DNA of 64,000 nt, from positions 117,166 to 181,165 of the forward strand of contig NZ_FOIE01000010.1 of assembly GCF_900111455.1 (NCBI RefSeq), in the 5' to 3' direction. Below, in pieces: positions 40,813 through 49,138 of the stretch. A program made the translations under genes and the position numbers. This stretch comes from Geodermatophilus poikilotrophus (lineage in GTDB: Bacteria; Actinomycetota; Actinomycetes; Mycobacteriales; Geodermatophilaceae). Below the pieces are notes generated by a model that saw nothing but the letters and a program-made list of their open reading frames with translations, made no database searches and was not told where the DNA came from. The stretch's first letter is position 1. The number at the start of each line of letters is the position of its first letter.

Positions 40813-41787
40813 TCAGCCGACGACGACGTCCTCCAGCAGCGCCCGGTACTCCGGCACGCTCGCCATCGGCGGCCGCTCGTCGACGGCGACCGCCGTGCTG
40901 TGCGGCACGAACCCGCTGCCGTCGTGGCGGAACTGGGTGAGCAGCCCGCCGGCCCGCCTGCGTCCGGCCCGGGCGAGCACGGTCGAGACGACCTGCCCCG
41001 CCATCCGGCCCAGCGCCTCCTGCTCCTGCGAGGTGTGCCGGCGCACGCCGAGGTCGACCTGCGCGAGCCCGGCCAGTCCGCAGAGCTCCAGCAGGTCGAC
41101 CAGCAGCCCGACCTCCACGCCGTAGCCCGACACGAACGGCACCCGTTCCAGAGCGGACCGCCGTCCGGCGTACTCGCCGCCCAGCGGCTGCACGAACCCG
41201 GCGAGCTCCGGCCACAGCGCGTTGAGCAGCGGCCGCGCGGTCAGCTCGGTGACCCGCCCGCCGCCGGCCGGGACCGACGAACCGTCCACCTCGAGCGGCC
41301 GGGTGTAGCAGCCCTTGACGTAGTCGACCTGCGGATCGGTGAGCAACGGCGCGAGCAGCCCGGGCACGAAGTGCCTGACGTCGCCGAGCAGGTCGGCGTC
41401 GAGGAACACGACCAGGTCGCCGGTGGTCGCGGCCAGCGACTTCCACAGCGCCTCGCCCTTGCCGGGGCGGCTGCCGTGGCAGGGGAGCACGTCGGCGGTG
41501 GCGACGACGTCGGCCCCTGCGGCCCGGGCCACCGCAGCGGTCGCGTCGGTGGAGTCGGAGTCGACGACGAGCAGCTCGTCGACCAGCGGCATCCGCCGCA
41601 CCCAGTGCTCGTGCAGGTCGCCGACCAGCCGGCCGACCGTCGCCTCCTCGTCGCGTGCGGGCAGGACGACGCTCACCCGGTGCTGCCCGCGCCGCTTGGC
41701 ACGCAACAGGGCGTCGAGGTCGAGCGCGTCCAGCGAGGGAGCCGAGGAGGTGCGGAGCTCGAACCAGGCGCGCGCGTCGGGTCGCAT
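40813..41787 (-). CDS. Second glucosyl-3-phosphoglycerate synthase paralogue
   Basis: A 324-residue protein co-linear with the previous GpgS and clearly related: VSVVLPARDEEATVG, VVDSDSTDAT, CHGSRPGKGEALWKSL, FLDADLLG (DxD) and GEYAGRRSALERVPFVSGYG followed by VEVGLLVDLLEL. All GT81 motifs are retained. ATG 41787 is preferred over GTG 41790. The gap to the first copy is 295 bp, so they were duplicated locally and then diverged, the C-terminal third most. It probably differs in acceptor or expression; a separate promoter is likely. No symbol is given because the true gpgS of the pair is unclear. Confidence 0.9.
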   Translation of the reverse strand: MRPDARAWFELRTSSAPSLDALDLDALLRAKRRGQHRVSVVLPARDEEATVGRLVGDLHEHWVRRMPLVDELLVVDSDSTDATAAVARAAGADVVATADVLPCHGSRPGKGEALWKSLAATTGDLVVFLDADLLGDVRHFVPGLLAPLLTDPQVDYVKGCYTRPLEVDGSSVPAGGGRVTELTARPLLNALWPELAGFVQPLGGEYAGRRSALERVPFVSGYGVEVGLLVDLLELCGLAGLAQVDLGVRRHTSQEQEALGRMAGQVVSTVLARAGRRRAGGLLTQFRHDGSGFVPHSTAVAVDERPPMASVPEYRALLEDVVVG

Positions 41788-41872
41788 CACCCCACTCTCG
41801 GTGAGGTGATCACCGGTGCGCCACGGGGCGCGACGGAGTTCACGCGGTCGTCACCAGGTGTCCGGCGGCCGG

Positions 41873-44020
41873 TCACACCGGGACGCCGGAGGCGCGCCGT
41901 GCCGTCGCGCTGAGCGTCCCGACGGCGGCGCCGTCCCCCGCCGGCTCGGGGTGGCCCAGGTCGGTGAGCCAGCCGCGGAGGACCCGGTGCAGCTGCTCGG
42001 CGCCGACGACCTCGCCGGGTGGCCGGAACGAGCGCGGGTGCAGCAGGAAGGCGTGCTGCTGCGGTCCGCCGAGCCCGCCGTGGGAGCCGACGTGCGGCTC
42101 GAACGCCGAGGCCTCGTCGGTGGCCGGGTCGTAGCGGCTGTTGACGACCACGTCCGGGCAGTGCGGGAACGTCGAGGCGCGGGCCACCAGCCGTGGGGCG
42201 TGCGGGCCGTAGGGGAGCAGCGGGTCCTCGCCGAGGACCGTGCCCGACGCCAGCCGGTGCAGCCCGTCGCGGCCGAGCACCACCGGCCCGTGCTCCTCGG
42301 AGTGCACGAGCAGGAAGCCGACGCCGTCGTGGTCGACCAGGCCGGGCAGCAGCGCCGGCCAGTGCCGCTCGATCTCCTCCAGCGACACCCGGCCGGGGAG
42401 GTCGGCGAACGAGACCATCGCGGTGTGGCCGGAGACGGCGACGACCACGCCCGGGGCGACCCGCGGCACCCGGCCCTCCCGGTCGGCCGGCAGTTCGTGC
42501 GCGTGCGGCACCCCCTCGGCGCGTTCCACCCGCTCGCGCAGCCGGCGGGCGATCGGCCCGCCGCCCTCGGCGAGCGCCGCCCCGACCTGCCAGCCCTCGG
42601 TGAGCCGCCGGCTGTCCCGTGGGCCGGTGAGGTGCCGGTCGGGCAGGTCGCCCGGCCCCCCGCAGAGCCGGCCGACCAGCTGCTCGACGGTCTCCCCGAA
42701 GCGGTGGGCGAAGGACTCGCCCTGGGTCTGCCCGTGGTCGGAGAGGCACACCAGGTGGTACTCCCGCGGCGCGAGCTGGGCGGCGCGGTGCAGCCGGCCG
42801 ATCTGCTGGTCGATGCTGTGCAGCACGGCCAGGCTGTCGGCCCGCTCGAGCCCGCCGTGGTGCGCGGCCTCGTCGTAGCCGAGGAAGTCGGCGTAGGCGA
42901 CCGGCCGGCCGGCGAGCATGTCCTCGAGCAGCGCGAAGACGACGACGTCGCGGGAGACGACCGTCGTCCCCGGGCGGGCCAGCGGGTAGATGCCGCCGCG
43001 CGACACCCGCGGCCGGACGTCGTCGCGGCGTTCGCGGGCGGCGGCGACCAGCTCGCGGTACACGTCGACGAGGGAGCCGGCGACCGTGCGCAGGGCGTTC
43101 CCCGGGTTGGCGAAGTAGGCGTAGTACCCGGTGCCGGGCCGGTCGTGCCGCTGCCGGGCCCGGCGGCTGGCCGCGGGGACGACGTACGCCAGCGAGCTCA
43201 TCGTGAGGCTGACGTGCGTGGCGTCGCCGGTGAACAGGTTGCCGTGGCCCGCTCCGCCGCCGGCCAGCAGCCCACGGCCGTCGGAGTGCGCCCGCTCGAT
43301 CTCGGCGGCGTCGGTCGGCGAGGACACCCGGACGATCCGGTCGCGGTCCTTGTCGTACCAGCGGAAGCCCGGGATGTCGGCGTTGGAGCCGTGCAGGATG
43401 CCGCAGACCGAGGCGCCGGTCTGCGAGCTCCAGTCGGTGTGCCAGGAGGTCAGCACGTGGCTGCCCGAGCGCAGCCAGGCGGCCAGGTTGGGCATCGACC
43501 CGTCGCGGACGGCGCGCCGGGCGGTGTCGTGGGACAGCGCGTCGATCTGCAGGAACAGCACCCCGGGCGGGCACGGCGCGGCGTCCGCCGTCCCCCGGGC
43601 CCGCCGGCGCGCGCGGCGGAAGAACAGCTCGTCCTCGTCGAGGGCGAGCACGCTGCTGACCAGCCCGGAGACGCCGGCCATGGCGACGCCGACGACGACC
43701 GCGGTGCGCAGGTCGGCGATGACGACGCCGGGCACGAGGAAGGACAGGCCGAGCACTGCGGCCCCCAGCAGCAGGAAGCTGCCCAGGCCCAGCGTGAAGA
43801 AGGCCAGCGGCAGCGCGACCCGCATGACCATCGGCCACACCACGCCGGTGAGCAGGCCCAGCAGCAGCGCGATCAGCGGCGGCTGCCACCACGCCGGCAT
43901 GGTGAACGCGCCGAGCCAGCGGTCGAGGACGACCAGCGCGGCGGTGCTGACCGCCCAGGTGAGCAGGACGCGCGCCGGCGTCCGGCCCCGCTGGAGGACC
44001 CGCCCGGAGGGAGCCGTCAT
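41873..44020 (-). CDS. Membrane protein with alkaline-phosphatase-superfamily (type I phosphodiesterase) domain
   Basis: A 715-residue protein. The first 150 residues hold four transmembrane helices with holin-like character (VLLTWAVSTAALVVLDRWLG, PPLIALLLGLLTGVVWPMVM, LAFFTLGLGSFLLLG, and ADLRTAVVVGVAMAGVSGLV). A long extracytoplasmic phosphodiesterase/phosphatase domain follows, with VLFLQIDALSHD (metal Asp), SSQTGASVCGILHGSNADIP (nucleophile Thr region), LSDHGQTQG (metal D-H) and SGHTAMVSF. ATG 44020 overlaps the DedA stop (ATGA). It probably cleaves a phosphodiester or pyrophosphate of a cell-envelope lipid or sugar. It belongs to the MBL-DedA-phosphodiesterase operon. Confidence 0.88.
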   Translation of the reverse strand: MTAPSGRVLQRGRTPARVLLTWAVSTAALVVLDRWLGAFTMPAWWQPPLIALLLGLLTGVVWPMVMRVALPLAFFTLGLGSFLLLGAAVLGLSFLVPGVVIADLRTAVVVGVAMAGVSGLVSSVLALDEDELFFRRARRRARGTADAAPCPPGVLFLQIDALSHDTARRAVRDGSMPNLAAWLRSGSHVLTSWHTDWSSQTGASVCGILHGSNADIPGFRWYDKDRDRIVRVSSPTDAAEIERAHSDGRGLLAGGGAGHGNLFTGDATHVSLTMSSLAYVVPAASRRARQRHDRPGTGYYAYFANPGNALRTVAGSLVDVYRELVAAARERRDDVRPRVSRGGIYPLARPGTTVVSRDVVVFALLEDMLAGRPVAYADFLGYDEAAHHGGLERADSLAVLHSIDQQIGRLHRAAQLAPREYHLVCLSDHGQTQGESFAHRFGETVEQLVGRLCGGPGDLPDRHLTGPRDSRRLTEGWQVGAALAEGGGPIARRLRERVERAEGVPHAHELPADREGRVPRVAPGVVVAVSGHTAMVSFADLPGRVSLEEIERHWPALLPGLVDHDGVGFLLVHSEEHGPVVLGRDGLHRLASGTVLGEDPLLPYGPHAPRLVARASTFPHCPDVVVNSRYDPATDEASAFEPHVGSHGGLGGPQQHAFLLHPRSFRPPGEVVGAEQLHRVLRGWLTDLGHPEPAGDGAAVGTLSATARRASGVPV

Positions 44021-44652
44021 GCCGGCCCGCAGGCCGAGGGGTCGGGCTCGGGCTCCGGGTCGGGGGTGCGCCGGCGGTGCGAGCCGACCACGTTGAGCAC
44101 CGCGCCCACGACCAGCACCAGCACGGTGGCCAGCAGGACGGCGATCAGCGGGGAGTCGAAGATGCCGCCGCTGACCACGCCGAGGGCGGCGTAGGCGACC
44201 GCCCAGAGGAAGGCGGCGAGCAGGGACGCCGGCAGCAGCCGCCGCCACGGGTAGGCCAGCGCGCCGGCCGCCAGCAGCACCGGGATGCGCCCCGCGGGCA
44301 GCAGCCGGCCGACGACGACGATCTGCCAGCCGTGCCGGTGGAACTGCTCGCGGACCTCCTCGATCCGGTCGGCGTGCTGGCCGCGGGCGACCCAGCGGAC
44401 CGCCGCGGGCCCGCCGAACCGGCAGATCGCGAAGGTGACCAGGTCGCCGGCCCAGGCGCCGAGGGTGGCCACCAGCACGACGAGCACGACGTCGAGCTCG
44501 TGGGCGGTGACGGCGAACGCGGCGCCGGCGCCGACGACCGCCCCGGTCGGCACGACGGGCACGACCGAGCCGAGCAGCACGCCGCCGAAGAGGACCGGGT
44601 AACCGATCGACGAGCTGTCGGTCCAGCCCGCGGCGAGCGCGCCGGCGCTCAC
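44017..44652 (-). CDS. DedA-family membrane protein
   Basis: A 211-residue DedA/SNARE-associated-like membrane protein. Four or five hydrophobic segments are seen, with the family's Gly/Pro-rich re-entrant stretches VVPVVPTGAVVGAGAAF and GRLLPAGRIPVLLAAGALAY, and a GAWAGDLVTFAICRFGG motif. DedA proteins are lipid scramblase- or transporter-like, several needed for undecaprenyl-phosphate recycling. GTG 44652 is coupled to the MBL gene stop (GTGA). Its place before a membrane phosphodiesterase fits envelope lipid metabolism. Confidence 0.9.
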   Translation of the reverse strand: MSAGALAAGWTDSSSIGYPVLFGGVLLGSVVPVVPTGAVVGAGAAFAVTAHELDVVLVVLVATLGAWAGDLVTFAICRFGGPAAVRWVARGQHADRIEEVREQFHRHGWQIVVVGRLLPAGRIPVLLAAGALAYPWRRLLPASLLAAFLWAVAYAALGVVSGGIFDSPLIAVLLATVLVLVVGAVLNVVGSHRRRTPDPEPEPDPSACGPA

Positions 44653-45443
44653 GACGTCGTCCCGACGGGCAGCGGCACCGGCTGCCCCGGCTCGGCGACC
44701 ACCACGGCGGTGTCCAGGCCGCGGGCGGCGACGGCGGCGGCGAAGTCCCGCGGCGGGTCGGTGAGCAGCCGGCGCATCCGCGGCAGGTGCGCCACGCCAC
44801 GCAGCGCGAGGGTGCCCCAGTGCACCGGGACGGCCACCCGCGGCCGCAGCCGCACGACCGCCTCGGCCGCGCCCGCCGGGTCGAGGTGGCCGGGGCCGAG
44901 CGTGAGGCCCCAGCCCCACACCGGCAGCAGCGCGACGTCGACCCCGCGGTCGCCCAGCAGGCCCATCGCGTCGGTCAGGTCGGTGTCGCCCGCGGCGTAG
45001 ACGGTGCGCCCGCCGCCCTCGACCAGATGGCCCACCGCGCAGGTGTCCGGGCCGTGGGTCAGCCGCGGACCCCAGCGGTGCCCGGCGTGCTCGGCCGGGA
45101 CGGCGGTGACCCGCAGCGCGCCGTGGGTGAGGCTCTCGCCCGGCAGCACCTCGGTCACGTGGCTGAGGCCTCGCGCGCGCAGCCACGCGCCGGCACCGCG
45201 GGGGACGACGACCCGCACGTCCGGGCCCAGCAGCCGCAGCGAGGGCAGGTGCAGGTGGTCGCCGTGCAGGTGGCTGAGGAGCACCAGGTCGACGCCGGCG
45301 TAGGTCTCCGACGCGGGCACCGGCACGACGCGGCGCAGCGGCCCGACGCGGCCGGTGAGCAGCGGGTCGGTCAGCACGACGTGCCCGGCGAGCTCGACGC
45401 GCACCGTCGAGTGGCCGAGGAAGTGCAGGTGCGGTCCGCCCAC
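44649..45443 (-). CDS. MBL-fold metallo-hydrolase
   Basis: A 264-residue metallo-beta-lactamase-fold hydrolase of the UlaG/NAPE-PLD-like kind. The zinc-binding signature is LLSHLHGDHLHLPSL (H-x-H-x-D-H), with later ligands in AEHAGHRWG, YAAGDTDLTD and VPVHWGTL. The N-terminal HLHFLGHSTVRVEL is typical. It opens the operon with DedA and the membrane phosphodiesterase. NAPE-PLD-like members cleave phospholipid headgroups, so a lipid-linked substrate is plausible. Confidence 0.92.
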   Translation of the reverse strand: MGGPHLHFLGHSTVRVELAGHVVLTDPLLTGRVGPLRRVVPVPASETYAGVDLVLLSHLHGDHLHLPSLRLLGPDVRVVVPRGAGAWLRARGLSHVTEVLPGESLTHGALRVTAVPAEHAGHRWGPRLTHGPDTCAVGHLVEGGGRTVYAAGDTDLTDAMGLLGDRGVDVALLPVWGWGLTLGPGHLDPAGAAEAVVRLRPRVAVPVHWGTLALRGVAHLPRMRRLLTDPPRDFAAAVAARGLDTAVVVAEPGQPVPLPVGTTS

Positions 45444-45771
45444 TCGCCCAGTATCGACCGCGACTCCGACGATCCGGCACCGGTTTGACCCCTACGGCAC
45501 CTCCCGGGGTGGAGCGCCGCCTCACCCCCTCCGCCCGAGCCCCCAAACCCGAGCCCCTCAGCCCCCACCCCCACCGGGTTGATCATGGAGTTGTTGCAGG
45601 CGACACGCCGCGACGCGCCGACAGAGCCGGCAACAACCCCATGATCACGGCCGAGGGGACGTGGCGACGGCGGAGGGGCAGGCCGGACGGCGGAACCGCA
45701 ACGGACGGTTGTCGCCGGCGACCGCGGCTCCCGGAGCGCCGAGTGGGCGCAGGAGTGGCAGAGTTGCCGGT
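45444..45771. other. Divergent promoter region between the MBL operon and fdhA
   Basis: Without genes of coding character apart from the non-family frame leading into fdhA (45661-45771). It contains the 45580-45647 inverted repeat. Promoters for both operons should lie here. Confidence 0.5.
45580..45647. repeat. 18-bp inverted repeat flanking a 32-bp GC-rich loop
   Basis: TGATCATGGAGTTGTTGC (45580-45597) and its complement (45630-45647) with one mismatch. The inner 32 bp are GC-rich. It sits in the intergenic space between divergent operons. Its form is that of a palindromic extragenic repeat. A bidirectional hairpin or operator are alternatives. Confidence 0.7.
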
Positions 45772-48700
45772 GTGAAGACCTGGCTCGACGCGTGGCCGGT
45801 GTTCCGGCAGCTGACCGGTGCCGACCCCCTCGGACGCGGCCTGGCCGCGCGCAGCAAGGCGACGGAGAACGTGGTGAGCCGCACGGCCACCGCCGACCGC
45901 GTCGTGCAGAGCGTGTGCCCGTACTGCGCGGTGGGGTGCGGCCAGCGGATCTACGTCAAGGACGAGCAGATCGTCCAGATCGAGGGCGACCCGGACTCGC
46001 CGATCAGCCGCGGCCGGCTGTGCCCGAAGGGCAGCGCCAGCAAGCAGCTGGTCACCAGCCCGACCCGGGTGACGACGGTGAAGTACCGCCGTCCGTTCGG
46101 GACGGAGTGGGAGGACCTCGAGCTCGGCACCGCGATGGAGATGATCGCCGACCGCGTCCTCGAGGCCCGCCGCAAGGGCTGGCAGGACGAGAACGACGGC
46201 AAGCGCGTCAACCGCACCATGGGAGTAGCGAGCCTCGGAGGGGCGACCCTCGACAACGAGGAGAACTACCTCATGAAGAAGCTCTACAGCGCCCTGGGCG
46301 CGATCCAGATCGAGAACCAGGCCCGCATATAGCACTCCGCCACGGTGCCCGGTCTGGGTGCCACGTTCGGCCGTGGCGGCGCCACGAACTTCCAGGAAGA
46401 CCTCGCGAACTCCGACTGCATCGTCATCGAGGGTTCGAACATGGCCGAGTGCCACCCGGTGGGCTTCCAGTGGGTGAGTGAGGCCAAGGCGCGCGGCGCC
46501 AAGGTGATCCACATCGACCCGCGGTTCACCCGCACCAGCGCGATCGCCGACCTGCACGTCCCGCTGCGCATCGGTACCGACATCGCGTTCCTCGGTGGCC
46601 TGATCCGATACGTGCTCGACAACGAGCTGTACTTTAAGGAGTACGTCGTCGCCTACACCAACGCCGCGGCGCTGGTGAGCGAGCAGTTCGTCGACTCCGA
46701 GGACCTCGACGGCCTGTTCTCCGGCTTCGACCCGGAGAGCAACACCTATGACGAGGCCAGCTGGCAGTATGAGCCGGAGGAGCCGCCGCACTCGGGCTCG
46801 GACGACCCGGCCGGGGCCGCGGAGCAGGACCGCAGGGAGCAGGACCCGGAGATCAAGAAGACCGACAAGGCCCAGGCGGCCGGCAGCGGTGGTCCGCCGA
46901 TCGCGGCCAAGCCCAAGCGCGACGAGACGCTGCAGCACCCGCGGTCGGTGTTCCAGGTCCTCAAGCGGCACTTCGACCGCTACACCCCCGAGATGGTGGC
47001 CGAGGTCTGCGGCATCGAGCCGGAGGTCTTCCTGCAGGTCGCCCGCTGGGTGACCAAGAACAGCGGCCGCGAGCGGACGACGGCGTGGGTGTACTCGGTG
47101 GGCTGGACGCAGCACAGCGTCGGCGCGCAGTACATCCGCACCTGCTCGATCCTGCAGACCCTGCTGGGCAACATCGGCCGTCCCGGCGGGGGGATCCTCG
47201 CGCTGCGCGGGCACGCCAGCATCCAGGGCTCGACCGACGTCCCGACGCTGTACAACCTGCTGCCGGGCTACCTGCCCATGCCGCACGCGCTGCAGCACGG
47301 GTCGCTGGACGAGTACTGCGCCGACGCGGCCGGCAAGGCCGGGTTCTGGGGTAACAAGCGCGCCTACATGACCAGCCTCCTCAAGGCCTGGTGGGGGGAC
47401 GCCGCTACGCCGGAGAACGACTTCGCGTTCGACTACCTCCCGAAGATCGACGGCGACCACAGCTCCTACCGGACGATCGCCGACATGATCCAGGGCAAGG
47501 TCTCCGGCTACTTCCTGGTCGGCGAGAACCCGACGGTCGGGCACCCGAACGGGCGGATGAACCGGTTCGGGCTGGCCAACCTGGACTGGCTGGTCGTCCG
47601 CGACCTGCAGATGATCGAGTCGGCGACCTTCTGGAAGGAGTCCCCGGAGATCGAGACCGGGGAGCTCGCGCCCGAGACGATCGCCACCGAGGTCTTCTTC
47701 GTCCCCGCGGCCTCGCACGCGGAGAAGGAGGGGACCTTCACCCAGACCCAGCGGCTGCTGCAGTGGCGGCACAAGGCGGTCGAGCCGCCGGGTGACGCCA
47801 CGAGCGACCTGTGGTTCTACTTCCACCTCGGTCGCATCCTGCGGGAGCGGCTGGCCGGCTCCACCGACCCGCGGGACCGCCCGCTGCTCGACCTGACCTG
47901 GGACTACCCGACCCACGGACCAGACCAGGAGCCGAGCGCCGACGCCGTCCTGCGGGAGATCAACGGCACCGGCCCGGACGGGCGCGCGGTCTCGGGCTAC
48001 CTGGAGCTGAAGGACGACGGCTCGACGTCGTGCGGCTGCTGGATCTACTCCGGCGTCTACGCCGACGAGGTCAACCAGGCCGCCCGCCGCAAGCCCGGCC
48101 GCGAGCAGGGCTCGGTGGCCGCCGAGTGGGGCTGGGCCTGGCCGTACAACAGGCGCATCCTGTACAACCGCGCCTCGGCCGACCCGGACGGCAGGCCGTG
48201 GAGCGAGCGCAAGGCCTACGTCTGGTGGGACGAGGAGGCCGGTCGGTGGACCGGCCTGGACAACCCCGACTTCGAGGCGACCAAGCGGCCGGACTACGTG
48301 CCGCCGGACGGCGCGAGGGCGCAGGACGCCATCGGCGGCGCCGACCCGTTCGTCATGCAGGGTGACGGCAAGGCGTGGCTGTTCGCCCCCGCAGGGGTGG
48401 TCGACGGCCCGCTGCCGACGCACTACGAGCCGGCGGAGTCCGTCGTCGAGAACGCCCTGTACAAGCAGCAGGCGAACCCGACGCTGGAGCACATCGAGGG
48501 GCCGTGGAACCGGGAGAACCCGCCGCTCTCCGATGTCTTCCCGTTCCAGGTGACCACCTACCGGCTGACCGAGCACCACACCGCCGGCGGGATGAGCCGC
48601 ACGCTGCCCTACCTGTCGGAGCTCCAGCCGGAGTTCTTCGTCGAGGTCAGCCCGGAGCTGGCCGAGCTGCGCGGCCTGACCAACGGCGAGTACGCCACGC

Positions 48701-49062
48701 TGGTCAGCTCCCGGACGGCGATCGAGGCGAAGGTGCTGGTCACCGAGCGGATCCGGCCGATCCGGCTGCGGGACGGGCAGGTCGTGCACCAGATCGGGAT
48801 GCCCTACCACTGGTCCTACAGCGGCATCTCGACCGGCGACGGGGCCAACGACCTGCTCGGGATCGTGCTCGACCCGAACACGCACATCCAGGAGGACAAG
48901 GTCAGCACCGCCGACATCCGGCCGGGACGGCGACCGCGCGGGCCCGAGCTCATCGAGTTCGTGGAGGGCTACCGGCAGCGGGCCGGGGTGCCGTCCGGGC
49001 GGGTCGGGGTCAACGGCCGCGACCCGGTCGCCGCCGAGGCCGGCGAGGGGTCGAAGTTGTGA
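45772..49062 (+). CDS. fdhA: Formate dehydrogenase alpha subunit, selenoprotein with Sec at UAG 46330-46332
   Basis: Molybdenum/tungsten bis-MGD formate dehydrogenase catalytic subunit, 1096 residues when UAG is read as Sec187. GTG 45772 gives the family N-terminus. The [4Fe-4S] cluster site is VCPYCAVGCGQ with RLCPKG following. Next come ENQARI, the UAG codon and HSATVPGLGATFGRGG, where homologues have A-R-I/V-(Sec or Cys)-H. Reading continues in the same frame for 910 codons through SNMAECHPVGFQWVSEAKAR, TYRLTEHHTAGGMSR and a C-terminal bis-MGD domain. Residues about 320-375 are a charged Glu/Lys insertion. Coding character and domain order are undisturbed on both sides, so this is not a pseudogene. 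UAG-decoding tRNA-Sec has been reported in Geodermatophilus and Blastococcus. Confidence 0.93.
46333..46376 (+). promoter_or_regulatory. SECIS-like hairpin immediately downstream of the UAG Sec codon
   Basis: After UAG 46330-46332, an upper stem GGUGCCC (46344-46350) pairs with GGGUGCC (46356-46362) with two G-U pairs, closing a GGUCU loop (46351-46355). The loop is the same as the SelB-contacting loop of the Escherichia coli fdhF SECIS. A further CCACGG (46340-46345) could pair with CCGTGG (46371-46376) in an alternative longer stem. Distance from the codon to the upper stem is 11 nt, in the expected range. Confidence 0.8.
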
Positions 49063-49113
49063 GCCGGCGAGGGATCGAAGCCGTGAGCCCGCGAGGGACC
49101 GGAGCCGTGAGCA
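49042..49113 (+). repeat. Three tandem copies of a 24-bp unit spanning the fdhA stop
   Basis: Units 49042-49065, 49066-49089 and 49090-49113 each follow the pattern GGCGAGGG-x-TCGAAG-x4-TGAGCC, with substitutions in the later copies. The TGA of unit 1 is the fdhA stop (49060-49062), and each unit repeats a GTGA-type start-stop. It ends 25 bp before fdhB. Confidence 0.7.
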
Positions 49114-49138
49114 CTCGAGCAGCAGACAGGAGACCGGC

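Noticed and set aside
45661..49062. Two separate genes: a 223-codon truncated formate dehydrogenase and a second one from 46345
   Set aside because: Both halves are in one frame, the break is exactly one UAG at the Sec position, a SECIS-like hairpin follows, and no ribosome-binding site precedes a start near 46345. Nonsense mutation is less likely than Sec, although it cannot be fully excluded without sequencing and proteomics.
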